DNA from: Papaver somniferum
Taxonomy: Eukaryota; Streptophyta; Magnoliopsida; Ranunculales; Papaveraceae
Direction of reading: 5' to 3'
NCBI RefSeq assembly: GCF_003573695.1
Contig: NC_039363.1
Coordinates: 158,746,406 to 158,810,405, forward strand
DNA: 64,000 nucleotides
In this document: piece after piece, positions 11,640 through 23,089 of the stretch
How the letters are laid out: every line of letters begins with the position of its first letter
Numbering within the stretch: the first letter of the stretch is position 1
Position numbers and translations under genes: made by a program
The notes under the pieces: generated by a model
Databases searched by the model: none
Told to the model about the DNA's origin: nothing
The model's input: only the letters and a program-made list of their open reading frames with translations

Positions 11640-12070
11640 TAGCCTTACTCATGACCGGATTGTGTCATCGCTCCGACTTAACTCATGGCACATTCGAGCT
11701 ATCTATCTATTTTTAGTATTTCATTTCTCATGGTACACTCCGAGCCACTCTTTTTTATTTCCCATGGCGCATTCAGGGCCGCCTTTTTCATTTCTCATCA
11801 CTCAGCCATACTCGTGGCTATTTTCAGTTCATGGTGCATTCAAGAGCCATCTTATCTCATTGCTCGGCTATTTTCATTTTATCGGTCATACCCGCAACCT
11901 AGTCATACTTGAGGCTTTATTCATTTACCATACTCGGGGATTGATTGGGGCTTTCATTCAATTTAGCCATACTCGGAGCTTTTATTCGCTTCATCCATAC
12001 TCGAGGCTTTTATACAATCTAGTCATACTCGTGGTTTTTATTCATTTTATGGCCTGTACTCATAGCCTTT
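11640..12070 (+). repeat. Degenerate short-repeat region of the Tat-like element
   Basis: Variants of CATACTCGNGGCTTTTATTCATTT and of CATGGCGCATTC..GAGCC recur irregularly, and a few more copies lie at 12590-12710 beyond the 52-bp array. Open frames here (150 and 75 codons) are by-products of the repeats: their composition follows the repeat phase and no domain is visible. Confidence 0.6.
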
Positions 12071-12595
12071 TCCGGAGCCTAACCCTTTCTTGGACTATTG
12101 GTGCGCTTCAGTAAGCCACGCATGGAGCCTAGCCCTTTCTTGGACTATTAGTGCGCTTCAGTTAAAGCCACGCACGGAGCCTATCCCTTTCTTGGACTAT
12201 TGGTTCGCTTCAGTTAAAGCCATGCACGGATCCTATCCCTTTCTTGGACTATTAGTGCGCTTCAGTTAAATCCACGCACGGAGCCTAGCCCTTTCTTGGA
12301 CTATTAGTACGCTTCAGTTAAAGCTACGCATGGAGCCTAGCCCTTTCTTGGACTATTGGTGCGCTTCAGTTAAAGCCACGCACGGAGCCTATCCCTTTCT
12401 TGGACTATTAGTGCGCTTCAGTTAAAGCCACGCATGGAGCCTAGCTCTTTCTTGGACTATTACTGCGCTTCAGTTAAAGCCACGCACAGAGCCTATCCCT
12501 TTCTTGGACTATTAGTGCACTTCAGTTAAAACCACGCACGGAGCCTAGTCCTTTCTTGGACTATTAGTGCACTTCATTGGCCATGCACGGAGCCT
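12070..12595 (+). repeat. Tandem array, 52-bp unit, about 10 copies
   Basis: The unit contains CCCTTTCTTGGACTATTAGT and GCGCTTCAGTTAAAGCCACG. Its TTGGACTATT core recurs at about 12089, then every ~52 bp to about 12557; the first interval is 2 bp shorter. Copies differ by only a few bases, so the array is fairly homogeneous. Similar arrays in the 3' region of Tat-group elements are known seeds of plant satellite DNA. Confidence 0.92.
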
Positions 12596-12599
12596 AGCC

Positions 12600-15500
12600 A
12601 TGCTCGGAGCTATTTTTCATTTCATGGGTTGTACTTGTAGCCTTTTTCATTTCTCACGATGCATTCGAGGCCACCTTTTCTCATCTCTCATTACTCAACT
12701 GTAATCATGACTATTAACAATTCATGATATTATCATATTCAAATTTCTAAAGTTCAATACAAGATGGTGCGGATAATGTATATTTAGTGAAATTAGTAAG
12801 ATGACATGCGATTGGATGACATATGCAAGTTTCATGGAGCTCGACATATTAATACACAAGTAAGTGCTAATCCATGTATTATCTACTAAATATGTGGGAT
12901 GATGCGTATACGATAATGGCGAGGTCAACCGCATCTTTCATTCTAGGAAAAATATAAACGTGAAATTCAGTGAGCATACTGATATATAACCTGCGAAAAA
13001 ATTTGATGTTGCTGAGCGGTGCAGGTATTCCAGGGGAAAAGCTAAAGTTTTTCATTTAATCTAGATAGTGCAGTGTTACAATGTAAATGATTCCAGTGTA
13101 TTAAATAAATCATCACAACATGCACAATAAAATGGTTTTGACTAAGATGGAATCCAATGGAAAAGTAGTCATGGTCTGTATGAGTTGAGAAAGCATAAAC
13201 AGTTAATTTTCAAACATAAGGATTACGATAATTCGTTCATCCCTTGGTATGTTCAAATAAAATAAAGTAATGGAAGAGTCTTAGTCCAAGGGTATACCGG
13301 ACGTTTATGGCTGCACAAGACTCGAAGTCAAATGAATTTATCTATCATACATTTCAAGGCTAGCTTATATCTCTGCCCTAGGATACTGGTTAGCGAAATG
13401 GATTCAAAATTATATAAACGCAGATCATGCAGAAAAATTGCTAACTAGATATAACTTTATTGACATCTAACAATGAGCTTGAGCCTAAAACAGCCTTGGA
13501 AATTTCGATAACTAAACGCAGTAGGCATATGGTTAAATATGACCTAAGTTAAATTACTCATTATGTGATCCAAATTAAACTGTCCATTCATAAAGGGTGT
13601 CATCACATAAATATTCTGCCACAGATTTGCCATGCATTCTAAGAAGTTTATCAAAAATGGACAGATATGAAGGATGTAAATATAACTACAATAGGTTCGG
13701 TCAGGCTCATATGCATAAGTCGTGTGCTTAAGTTTTTAATCCGAGAATTCAGATGAGCGTCCAGTAAAAATCAAGCAAAGGTAGTGGGCACTTATCTTTG
13801 TAGAGTGCTGGTAAAAAGCTTTCGTCTTCTCGGAGCAGGGGTACTTGTGCTTTGTTTTTAGTTTTCTTCTCTAGGATCCATACTGGTGGTATCATAGATG
13901 TGAGAAGCACTGACGGTGTCGCCGCTAGCTGAGCTGGTCACAACTAAGGATGAAGGATGGAGGTGTGTCATCGATAGAAGAAGAATGGTACTTAGTGGTG
14001 CTAATGAGGTCAGGTTGTGTAAAATTATTAGATGAAGCTCTGAAGGAGCCTCGTGAGATCACTTTACACTAATCAACGACTTTTCTTTTCACTTCTTGCA
14101 GCTTGAGGACTGCAACTTCAAAGCAGTAGCGCGCAGAAGATGCCTCATTTCATTAGTAAGCGCCTTCGTCACCTACTTTGGAACTGCTCTGTCTTTCAAA
14201 CGAGAAGTTTCATATGCTTCAGCTCGTGTTCAAATAGAAACTAATCATGAACTTGTTGCGGTATCTCCAATGATTATGTATTCAAAGATTTCTGGACGTA
14301 CTTCATCCTTTTTTTTCCCCATCATCAGTTGAAGTAAAGCGCAAAAAAACCCTGTCGAACTGACTCTATAAAATTACAACTGTTGCATTAGGTTTCAAAA
14401 TTTTGTGTTTAAAAACTAATCTAGGTTCTTCCCTTTTGCAGCCAGCAAACGTATTGAAGAATCTTTTGATTCAGAATATTCAATCCATATTGTTTTGAGA
14501 AAGAATTCACAAGGATAAATTAGGTAATGGTGAGTATAAAATCTGTTGGCCACAGCCTGGTCGGGTGTCTCTTGGTATCAGGTCAATTGCAGCATAAAAA
14601 AATATGTACAAGATCTAGACTCAAGATTAGCATTCACGAGTGCAGAAAATCATAAACTAACTAGTGCGTTTTATTCACCAATATCAGTCACATATCATCA
14701 TGCTCTTGACAGAAGCGGGACGTGCAAGCTCTATAGATACTGACACATGAGCTTTCTTTATACTAAAAGAAGCACTAGATCAGGTTCAACAGTTTAATGC
14801 TCACAGAAGTAAAAGATCTCATTCAAGATCAAAGTTTAAAGTAAAGCTATCACTGAATATTTGCAAGATATAACCAGAAAAGTCTAAAAGACAAATAATA
14901 CTTATCCTTGCTAATCAACCATATATGCATGAGGTTCTTTATATCGAGCTATACATGAATCAACATCCGCTCACAACATCTGTAGTTCAAGGCTTACTGC
15001 AGCTGGAGTTACCAGACTGCTAATGCTTTACCAGAGCTACGATGAAGGTTTTTAAACATGTGTGGATATTAAATAAGCTCGGATGAAATCCCGCCAAGCT
15101 CAACTGTAATTTTGTGATATAATATAAAAGAAAATGTAACAAAAAGAAGTGAGAGCTTAGACTTGTAGGAATTTGCCTGTATTTTGTGGAGAATTCTTGT
15201 CCAGCAGCTGGTAGTCCAAAGAAAGAAAGAGCAGTAGGCTCCTAGCGGCAACAATAGTCAATGTTTAACAAATCAACTCGTAGCCACGCTGGGAAAGCAT
15301 CCTCATTGATCTCCACCATCAGCAGCCACAATTTAGGCCTCCGTCATTTTTAATACATCATCACAGCATCAACAATCTTCACAGAACGTAACAGCAACTT
15401 ATCTTGTTGGTAAATGCGGATATTATGGACCAAAACTCGACCCAAAAACTTTACAGACTCTAGCTGCTTCTCTTGTTTCTTCATATACGTCCGACACCTC

Positions 15501-16975
15501 TCTTATCCTTCGTTAACGATTTTAGTGTGCTATCTGTGGTCCTGTGAGCATCAGAGGGTGATGGAAAAGTGGCGCTAATGCACTTGAATGACGCTGATGA
15601 GATTTACATAAGCTGCTACTCGCAGGTTGATGATGACAGGTGAAGCTGAAGTACAATTACCTGAACGACAATTCCAGGCAATTCTTAGTCTCCTTTTTGA
15701 GCTTGATTCTTTCACAAGTGTTGACGACAGGTGATGCTTCTCTATGAGATTTCAATTTATTGAAACATCAGTTGGTAGTCCTCATTAGGCAGCAGGTTGA
15801 AGTTTCATTCAATAGACCTTTGTTACCGATTCTGGGAATAGAAACCAAATTTCCTTGATTAGTTATTGCAGTTCATCATTGAATGCTTCATTTCAGCTAG
15901 GGAAAATATTCAGTCATGGATGTAAGTATAGATCATGCGAAATATCAATAGTATGTCAAGTTCAAAATTGATGTGTAGTGATAATAAATTAGACGTTTGA
16001 TTTAATTGTCATTAAGAATCGAAACATTGATCAAATCTTAGTTGTAAACCCCTAAAAATTTGGTAAAATTCATAAAGAACTCTGCAAAATTCATAACGAA
16101 CTGAAGATCACATATCTGAATTTCAATTATAAATCGAATGAAGGATTTGATTATAAATCAAAGCTATAGACCCGTTAAGATATAGAAAGAAACTTATCTT
16201 TGTTGTGTTAGCCACGTAGTTGTGTACAAGAGAATGAGAGGGAGGCAATGTTGATGTAGCTTGATGCAATCGGAGGAGGGTGAGGCGGCTTCCAGTATCA
16301 CTCGGCTTAGGTGATCGAAAAGAACAAAGCTGCTCGGAAGATTGGAAGATAAAATACGTAAGTAACCGTTGATCATGGGTTAAGCGGATAGAGAGTTGTA
16401 CAAACAGCTAGTGTTTGAACACTGGGAAACTCTTCTCCGTGGAATTTGTACAAATATTTGGTGTGAGAGCATCAATTCCTCACTGTTCCGGCTCTTCTCT
16501 ACTAAATTGAGACTAAATGTTGTCCAATCATGAATCGAAAAGGTATCAAAATCAATGAAGTGATTTAAAGATTACACTCGCAATAAATTTAAACAAGAAT
16601 AACTAATCAACACAGATTTGGTTTTTTGAAAATTTTTTTAACAATCAATTAATAATCACAATCTGATTGAGAGATGGAGGAAGAGGGTGAAACTCATCTT
16701 TATATTGTTTAATCCTGACACCCTCGGAATTTGTTTTCGATGAAAGATCACCCGGGTTGATCTTGGTGTAGATATTCTCCGGATTCAAGGTGGTAATGGT
16801 TGCGGCTGCTCTTGTAGCTTCTACTGATGTTGGGAGGCAACGATTTGTTGCTAAGACTGTGTTGGTGGAGCTTCGAAAACTATTGTGGATGGTTGCGAAT
16901 AAGAGTAGAATGGGAACTCCGGATATCGTGGTCTCGAGATGTACTGGTAACGACTACGGACGATAAACACAGGTG
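12600..16975. other. Internal region of the Tat-like element without recognisable genes
   Basis: Both strands show only short frames (longest ~78 codons at 14096-14332 on +) with no gag, protease, RT, RNase H or integrase motif. This is where a gag-pol region would lie in a complete minus-oriented gypsy element. The element is therefore a large retrotransposon derivative, not an autonomous copy. Confidence 0.7.
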
Positions 16976-16980
16976 TAATT

Positions 16981-17108
16981 GTAATTGTCGGATGGGAGGG
17001 ATGACGCGGCTTATGGTTGTTGGTGTAATTGTCGTCTGGGGATGACGTGGCTTGCGGTTGTTGGTGTGATTGTCGGCTGAGAGAGATTACGCGGCTTGCG
17101 ATTGTCGT
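16981..17108 (-). repeat. Three-copy 41-44-bp tandem repeat in the 5' leader of the Tat-like element
   Basis: Copies start at about 16981, 17025 and 17066. Each carries GTAATTGTCG (or GTGATTGTCG) at the start and a GACGYGGCTTGYGGTTGTTG-type end. In element orientation they lie 150-280 bp after the primer site, in the leader. Confidence 0.8.
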
Positions 17109-17247
17109 TGCAGATTAAACTAATAGCACCTGAGGGTGATATATGAGAGATAGGCTCGGATGTGGAGAGTAAGGGAAGACTCGTGAGAGAAAAGAAACAT
17201 ACTGTGAGAATTGAGCGGATGGGTCTTGCTAGGGAGAAACTATACCT

Positions 17248-17265
17248 CTCCCGCTGTGGTCGCAA
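17248..17265 (-). other. Candidate primer binding site of the Tat-like element
   Basis: On the minus strand, TTGCGACCACAGCGGGAG follows the LTR end directly. It resembles the TGGCG... primer sites of Ty3/gypsy elements except for the second base. I could not assign the tRNA. Confidence 0.5.
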
Positions 17266-17665
17266 TGTTGATAGGGTAAAAGTGAGAAGGAGAAGCAAGT
17301 CCAAGCCACAACAAGCCCATCCCCTTGGAGATAAAGAGAGAGAATAGATCAACCAAGAATGTATTTCTAAATATCCTTTCTTTCCTTTTATAATAATCTC
17401 TCCTCCTCCTCTTATGAAGAAGCATTCATAAGATCAATATATTACAAAACTACCATTTCTTTTCCTTTAAGTTATTAGTAAACCTTAAGAGGCTTTCTTT
17501 CTTCCTTGGATTAAGGCCCAACTAAACCAACATGCTCTCTTATGGGCTAGAGCTATCCCAACCTTGTGGGTTAGGTCCAGTCCCCAGGTCTCTCTATCCT
17601 AAAAAGAATCTTTAATAGGTTAAGAGGACTCCTTTTCAAAGGATAATTATTTTCATGTATCAACA
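17266..17665 (-). repeat. LTR of the Tat-like element (400 bp, 5' LTR of a minus-strand element)
   Basis: Partner of 8474-8876. It begins TGTTGATAGGG and ends ATGTATCAACA. The minus-strand TATA box TTATAAAAGG lies around 17384-17394. The CCAAC duplication follows at 17666-17670. Confidence 0.92.
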
Positions 17666-17895
17666 CCAACGGATAAGGAAGCACCCAAGAGTAAATACAT
17701 ACGGTTTTTCAACATGTCTCTTTCAAACAGGAATCAATATCTAACCAGAATAGATAGAGCAAAAGAGATACATTAGATACAGAGAGAATAAAACAGAAAT
17801 CTCGTCTTGTAAAACAGACATCAGATTTATAGAACATATGGTAATCGACCTAAGACTTGAGCATCTCATAAACATGCATCCTTGTAATTCTCAAG

Positions 17896-19077
17896 TTAGA
17901 CACAAGGATGAGAATACCTAAAGTTAGGTAGTAGGATGAGATATAATCTCACCATGAGTGTTGAGAAATGATTTTGGAATACCACCTGACAATCTGATTT
18001 TTGTATTTTTGTTACATCTCTTTGACTGTTTTCAACTCCATAGCAATTTCTTACAGTCCTTCTTGAGAGTCCATTAAATGGAGCCTTTTTATAACTAAGT
18101 CTAGGACCTCTAGAGATTGGTTCTATATGATTTACTGAGATAGGTCTCCACCTTACAGACTTAGATCTACCAGTCTTATTCTCATAGACATTGGGAAACT
18201 GTGTCTGTGTGGTGTAGTGTGCACCATGAGAATAAACACGATCCCTGTAAAGATTCTGAAATGAGTGATCATTAAAAATCTTTTTATGAGATTTCTGGTT
18301 TTCTATGGGAGTGAAATCCATTGTTGATGTCTTCAGATGATTAACTCGGTTGACACTATATAGAAGGAGATTTTGAAGATCCGAGATCTGTTTCTTCCTA
18401 TCAAAACAATATTTAGCACTATGATTCCTTTTTCCACAAAAGGAACAGTTTCATGGAAGAGAATTGTTGAAAGGCATCTGTTTCAAACCCATGTCCCGTT
18501 TGGAAGCCTACCATTTAATTTTTGCAGGGACTTCCTTCGGTGAGTTTTTCTTCATGATAGGTATCTCGTATTGAGAATCAACATGTGATATAGAAGAATT
18601 TCTCACTACAGTGTTTTCCTTTATTAAGGAGGTTGACTGTTATTGGGAAAGGTGAAGAGAAACAGAAATGTTCTATCTTTCAACACGAAGGTTGTTCAGA
18701 TTTGATGAATGTGTCTCAATCAAACATTTTTCTCTAATTGTCCCTTCTTTAACGATATTCTCAAGGATAATAATCTTCTCTTGTTGAATCATATTCTCCT
18801 GAGTGAGTTTTTTAATATTGTTAGAGAATGACTCAATGATTTTGTGGAGTTCACGTTCTCGACCAAGAGACTTTTCAAATTCATCCAAGAATTGAGCATG
18901 ATTGCAAAAGTCAATCGTCTCAGTTGGATTTTCTTTATTTTTGGTGACATTCCTTTCTACTTCTGACATCTTGTCAATTGTCTCGTTTCTTTCTCGGAAT
19001 TCGGAAGAATCAGCTAAGAAGTTATCCTTTAAAGAAAAACCAAGACATTTGACATAGTTAAAAGTTTTGGAAGACAT
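17896..19077 (-). pseudogene. copia-2 gag with coiled coil and CCHC zinc knuckle
   Basis: ATG at 19075-19077 lies ~100 bp after the primer site. The frame (about 394 codons, MSSKTFNYVK...) begins with a charged region. Residues ~75-130 look like a coiled coil (heptad-like I/L/N, e.g. NNIKKLTQEN, EKIIILENIV). A CX2CX4HX4C zinc knuckle follows at 18406-18447 (CSFCGKRNHSAKYC), then a basic C-terminal part (RSKSVRWRPI). In-frame stops occur at about 18673, 18625, 18510 and 18452, just before the knuckle. Gag forms the particle and the knuckle binds RNA. I see no capsid-like UBN2 domain, so this gag is unusual or internally deleted. Confidence 0.75.
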
Positions 19078-19166
19078 AGACTATGCGTGGATAGGAGATA
19101 CTACTTTGTCCACAGAATCAGATTGCTACAAACACAGACTTTTGAGGTCTTAAACGTGTTTGCCTG

Positions 19167-19179
19167 CTCTGATACCAAT
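19167..19179 (-). other. Primer binding site of copia-2 (tRNA-iMet type)
   Basis: The minus strand reads TTGGTATCAGAG, exactly the copia/tRNA-iMet consensus, directly after the LTR end (TTTTTCA). Confidence 0.92.
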
Positions 19180-21740
19180 TGAAAAAGCAGGGGTATAACA
19201 ACCACACCCAATATTTCTATTAGCAATCTGTATGGACTAACTCCAATATACTTTCTAGAGAATCAACTAGACAGTCAGACTCAATCTAGAGAAAAGTATA
19301 TCGAGGAGTTAATATCTCTCTCACTTGATTTGATCTTTACTCGAGCAATTAGAAATCTGCGAGTCTTTATCAAATACAAGGATAATAACTTGGATGGTAC
19401 CAAAGACCAATATCCAAGTGTCAATAAATTTAAATAAACATCCAAAGGTTGGATATTTTAATTGATTGATGTTTACGCACAACCTGTGATATTTCAATTA
19501 TATAACAAAATATAATGCGGAACAGAAATAACACAGACACCAGAATTTTGTTAATGAAGAAACCGCAAATGCAGAAAAACCCCGGGACCTAGTCCAGATT
19601 GAACACCACACTGTATTAAGTCGTTAAAGACACTAGCCTACTACAAACTAACTTCGGTTTGGACTGTAGTTGAACCCTAATCAATCTCACACTGATTCAA
19701 GGTGCAGTTGCACTCCTTACATCTCTGATCCCAGCAGGATACTACGCACTTGATTCCCTTAGCTGATCTCACCCACAACCAAGAGTTGCTACGACCCAAA
19801 GTCGAAGACTTGATAGATAAATCTGTCTCACACACGAAAGTCTATATGATTGAATAAATCTGTCTCCCACAGAAATACCCAAGAGTTTTTGTTCCATATT
19901 TTGATAAATCAAGGTGAACAGGAACCAATTGATAATACGGACTTATATTCCCGAAGAACAGCCTAGTATTATCAATCACCTCACAACAATCTTAATCGTA
20001 CGGTAGAGAAACAAGATGTTGCAGAATCACAAACGATGAGACGAAGATGTTTGTGATTTCTTTTTATCTTGCCCTATCACAGATATAATCTCAAGTAAAT
20101 TATTCAATTGAACTCGTACGATAGAAAATGGCAAGATCAGATTGCTCACCTACAAGAGAAGTAGTTTCGTCTGGCTTCACAATCCCAATGAAGTCTTTCA
20201 GTCATTAACCTACAAGGTCTCGGGAAGAAACCTAAGGTTAAAGTAGAATCGACTCTAGCAAACTAACTAGTATCACACATGAGGTGTGGGGATTAGTTTT
20301 TCCAATTGCTAGATGTCTCCTTTATATAATTTTCAAATCATGTTTTGCAATCTAAGTTACCTAGGTAACAAAGCATTTAATATTCACCGTTAGATGAAAA
20401 ACCTAATTTCTCCAATCTAATGTATTTCAACCGTTAGATCGAAACTTAGCTTGTCATACACAAATGAAATGTGTTTCATTTAGGTTTGAGTAACCGTACC
20501 TAAACGTGTACACTTGGTTGGTTCACAAATAGTTAACAGGTTAGCCATATGAGTACTTTCATATCAACCATATTCATCTTTCTCATAACTAGTTCAAATG
20601 ACTCATAAGAACTAGTTGATAGAGTTGTTCAATTGCTTAGGTCTTTATTCATAGACACAATTGAAACAAAATCGGTTTGATTCACTTGAATCAATTCATG
20701 AACAATATAGCCATGGGTTGCAAAGATTGCATTCCTTATTGATTTATTGTTTTAAGTTCATGAACTTCCGATTTGAGAAATAACTAGCTTGAGTACGCGT
20801 ACGGGTATGTGTACCTTAGCTAATCGGATTTGAGTTTGGAAACTCAACAGAAATTTTCGGTTCGAAAACTTCCATGAGTACGTGTATGGTTACGCGTACC
20901 TAAGGTGACTGGTTTTCCAGTTTGTAAACTACAAACTCCAGCAGAAATTTTCCGTTAGAAAACTTCCGCCAGTACGACTACGGGTACGCGTACCCAACCT
21001 TTCTCCTTTACCAATGTCGCATGCACAAGTGCACACAATTGGTTTCCGGCACATGGATTTATACACTAATGTGCGAACACACTATATATGCTTATATCCA
21101 TAGTTGGTTACATAATCTCAACTCTACATTTCAATCACTGAAACATTCTTCTATAATGTTATAACAATCGTTATTCACGACTATCGTCATCAAAGCTATT
21201 TTCAAGATTGAAACGTCATCATGACTTTAATCACGGATAAAGATGAAAAGTGGTTAAAGATAAAGCTTACCAACACGTATTTCGAGAAAAAGATAGGCAA
21301 GTAAACTCGGCTAGAAATAGCAAATGTGTATGTATGAAAACTATCATACTTATACGACTTTGTCTCAAGAGTAGGAGATAGAGAGATAGTATTTTGATTA
21401 ATAGATAAGTTCAAGTATCCACATACCTTTTAGTCGTATGAAGTTCCACTGGTTCATCGAGTAGTTCTTCGTCTTCGTAAGATGATCGTCATGGAGTCTG
21501 GAGCTCAACTACACTAATCTGTCCTAAACCGAGACTTAGCTATAAGTAGTCTAGAAATCAAGACATATAGTTTTGACAACTAAACTTTACAAACATGCTT
21601 GAGATAGCAACGCATGCGAGTTCGACCGAGCAGTGCTCTAATAATTTTGAACGTGTTCAACTCAGCATCATAGTTGTTGAAGATCCGTAGCTATAACAAT
21701 ATATAAAAATAAGATGGTTTCTTATTGTTACTAGGTATCA
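19180..21740 (-). repeat. 5' LTR of copia-2 (2561 bp)
   Basis: Inverted relative to 5586-8319 and similar over nearly its full length, though visibly more diverged from both copia-1 LTRs than these are from each other. It begins (minus strand) TGATACCTAGTAAC at 21740 and ends TTTTTCA at 19180. The TATA box (TTATATAA) is at 20322-20329. Confidence 0.9.
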
Positions 21741-21760
21741 CCGGGGCTTTACGGCCCCGG
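21741..21760. other. GC-rich hairpin at the copia-2 boundary
   Basis: CCGGGGC and GCCCCGG form a 7-bp perfect inverted repeat around TTTACG, starting at the first base outside the LTR. The surroundings are strongly AT-rich. Function unknown. Confidence 0.5.
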
Positions 21761-23085
21761 ATCAAACTTTCCTTACTGTGTTAAGTGTAAATAATATATT
21801 TCTTTGCAATGTCATCATTAAATGGCTGATTCTTTTCTTCGAAAGTATAATATGATAGTCACATTTTACGAATAGGCTAAAAAAATCGCCAAAAATCTAA
21901 TATTAAAGCAAAACTTGTCTTTGAATAGGCTAAAGAATCGCCAAAAATCATCCTTGGAAACTTATTTAATCGCTCAAACTCGGATTCAGCAGGGAATCAG
22001 AAATCACCAAGGCTATTTAGCGAGTAGCGGTTAATCGCGTGAAAATAGGCCTTAGAGACCTTGTTAAACTACTATGGGTTAGATAGTATTTTTAATTCGA
22101 ATATTGTTGCTAGAAAAAACCATGGATCTTTCGACGATGAACATTGTCCCTGAAGCTTTATTGTAGAGATGTTGAGGCCGCTATGCCTACGGCGAATGGA
22201 AGGTATCATTTGATTAGACCTATAATTTTTTCTTACTGAATGTTGTTTTCTTATTGAATTTATAACGACGTTGTTCAATTTATCCCAGAAATGACCTAAA
22301 AACAGAGACTGGAGTCTTAAAGTTCGTATGATACATAAATATTCACTAAGTTAAATATCCACATTCGTACCTTGATAAGGTCTCAAATACTCAAACTAAG
22401 GATTTCACTTGTTATATACAGCTCTATGCCACCGCTCCTTATCTTTGCACAAACCTTTCTCGACTATTGAATGTTATTATAGCGAACTTCAAGAAGAAGA
22501 AAATTGTACCTCGAGTGTCTTATTGTTGTTATAAACTATTCCGAAAAGTATAAATTTTTGAGAGACATGATTGTATTCATTCTTTCAGACAAAGAATACG
22601 ACATGGATTTATGAAGGTGAATACGTCATACATAAATGAGGTATATATTTTGTTCATGATGTGGATCTATATATATAACAATAAAAGATAACATACTTTT
22701 AACTAAAATAAAAAAAAAGATAGCGAGTATCTAATTTTTCTATGCTAACGTTGCACGTTTAATCAGAAATTAGCTATCTAAAATATTTTGTTGGTTATGA
22801 CTGTATATAATGCATGATCCGTAATTTTGTATAAGAAAACATATTATAACGGTGCATATTGTAAAAACATGTGATGTCAACAACTGAGCAAAGCTCTATA
22901 TCCTAATATCCCCATTGACTTCAAAATCTTGTACTGCAAGTTAGAGCAACCGATGCTCCTACATGTACCTATTACCATCGACACCATTCCAAATTTTTAT
23001 TCATTTTGTAATATCTTTGAAACTATCAAGAGACTTTCATGATTCATGTAGTTGTTTATCCAGGAGATATAATTCATTATCAAGT
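21761..23085. other. AT-rich intergenic sequence, no gene seen
   Basis: I find no conserved protein motif or RNA gene. A short direct repeat (GGCTAAA.AATCGCCAAAAATC) occurs twice around 21880-21955. Confidence 0.5.
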
Positions 23086-23089
23086 ACAT

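Larger units (their letters stand above)
8474..17665 (-). mobile_element. Tat/LARD-like Ty3/gypsy-type non-autonomous LTR element with antisense mobile-domain frame
   Basis: A 9.2-kb element bounded by ~400-bp direct LTRs and flanked by a perfect 5-bp duplication (CCAAC at 8469-8473 and 17666-17670). The LTR ends are palindromic (TGTTGATA...TATCAACA), so orientation must come from inside. A TATA box (TTATAAAAGG) occurs on the minus strand in the LTRs. A purine tract abuts the left LTR on the minus strand, and a gypsy-like primer site abuts the right LTR. The element therefore reads right to left. No gag or pol domain is visible, so it would depend on enzymes from another element. Tandem arrays in the 3' half, and an extra ORF antisense near the 3' LTR, are known traits of the Tat/Ogre/Retand group; the lineage assignment is inferred from these. 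Confidence 0.88.
17671..21740 (-). mobile_element. Second copia element of the same family (copia-2), minus strand, partial
   Basis: An LTR (19180-21740), primer site (19167-19179) and gag-like coding region (17896-19077) lie in order on the minus strand. The internal region is interrupted by the Tat-like element (target CCAAC) and resumes for 154 bp at 8320-8473, where the copia-1 LTR begins. The other LTR and pol are not in the window. Confidence 0.85.

Noticed and set aside
11662..12114. 150-codon plus-strand frame rich in H, S, F and L
   Set aside because: It is generated by the short degenerate repeats of the Tat-like element and is hydrophobic only because of the T-rich repeat; no domain.
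17162..17352. Short frames on both strands across the right Tat-like LTR edge
   Set aside because: They cross the LTR/primer-site boundary and follow LTR sequence also seen at 8451-8648; no independent support.
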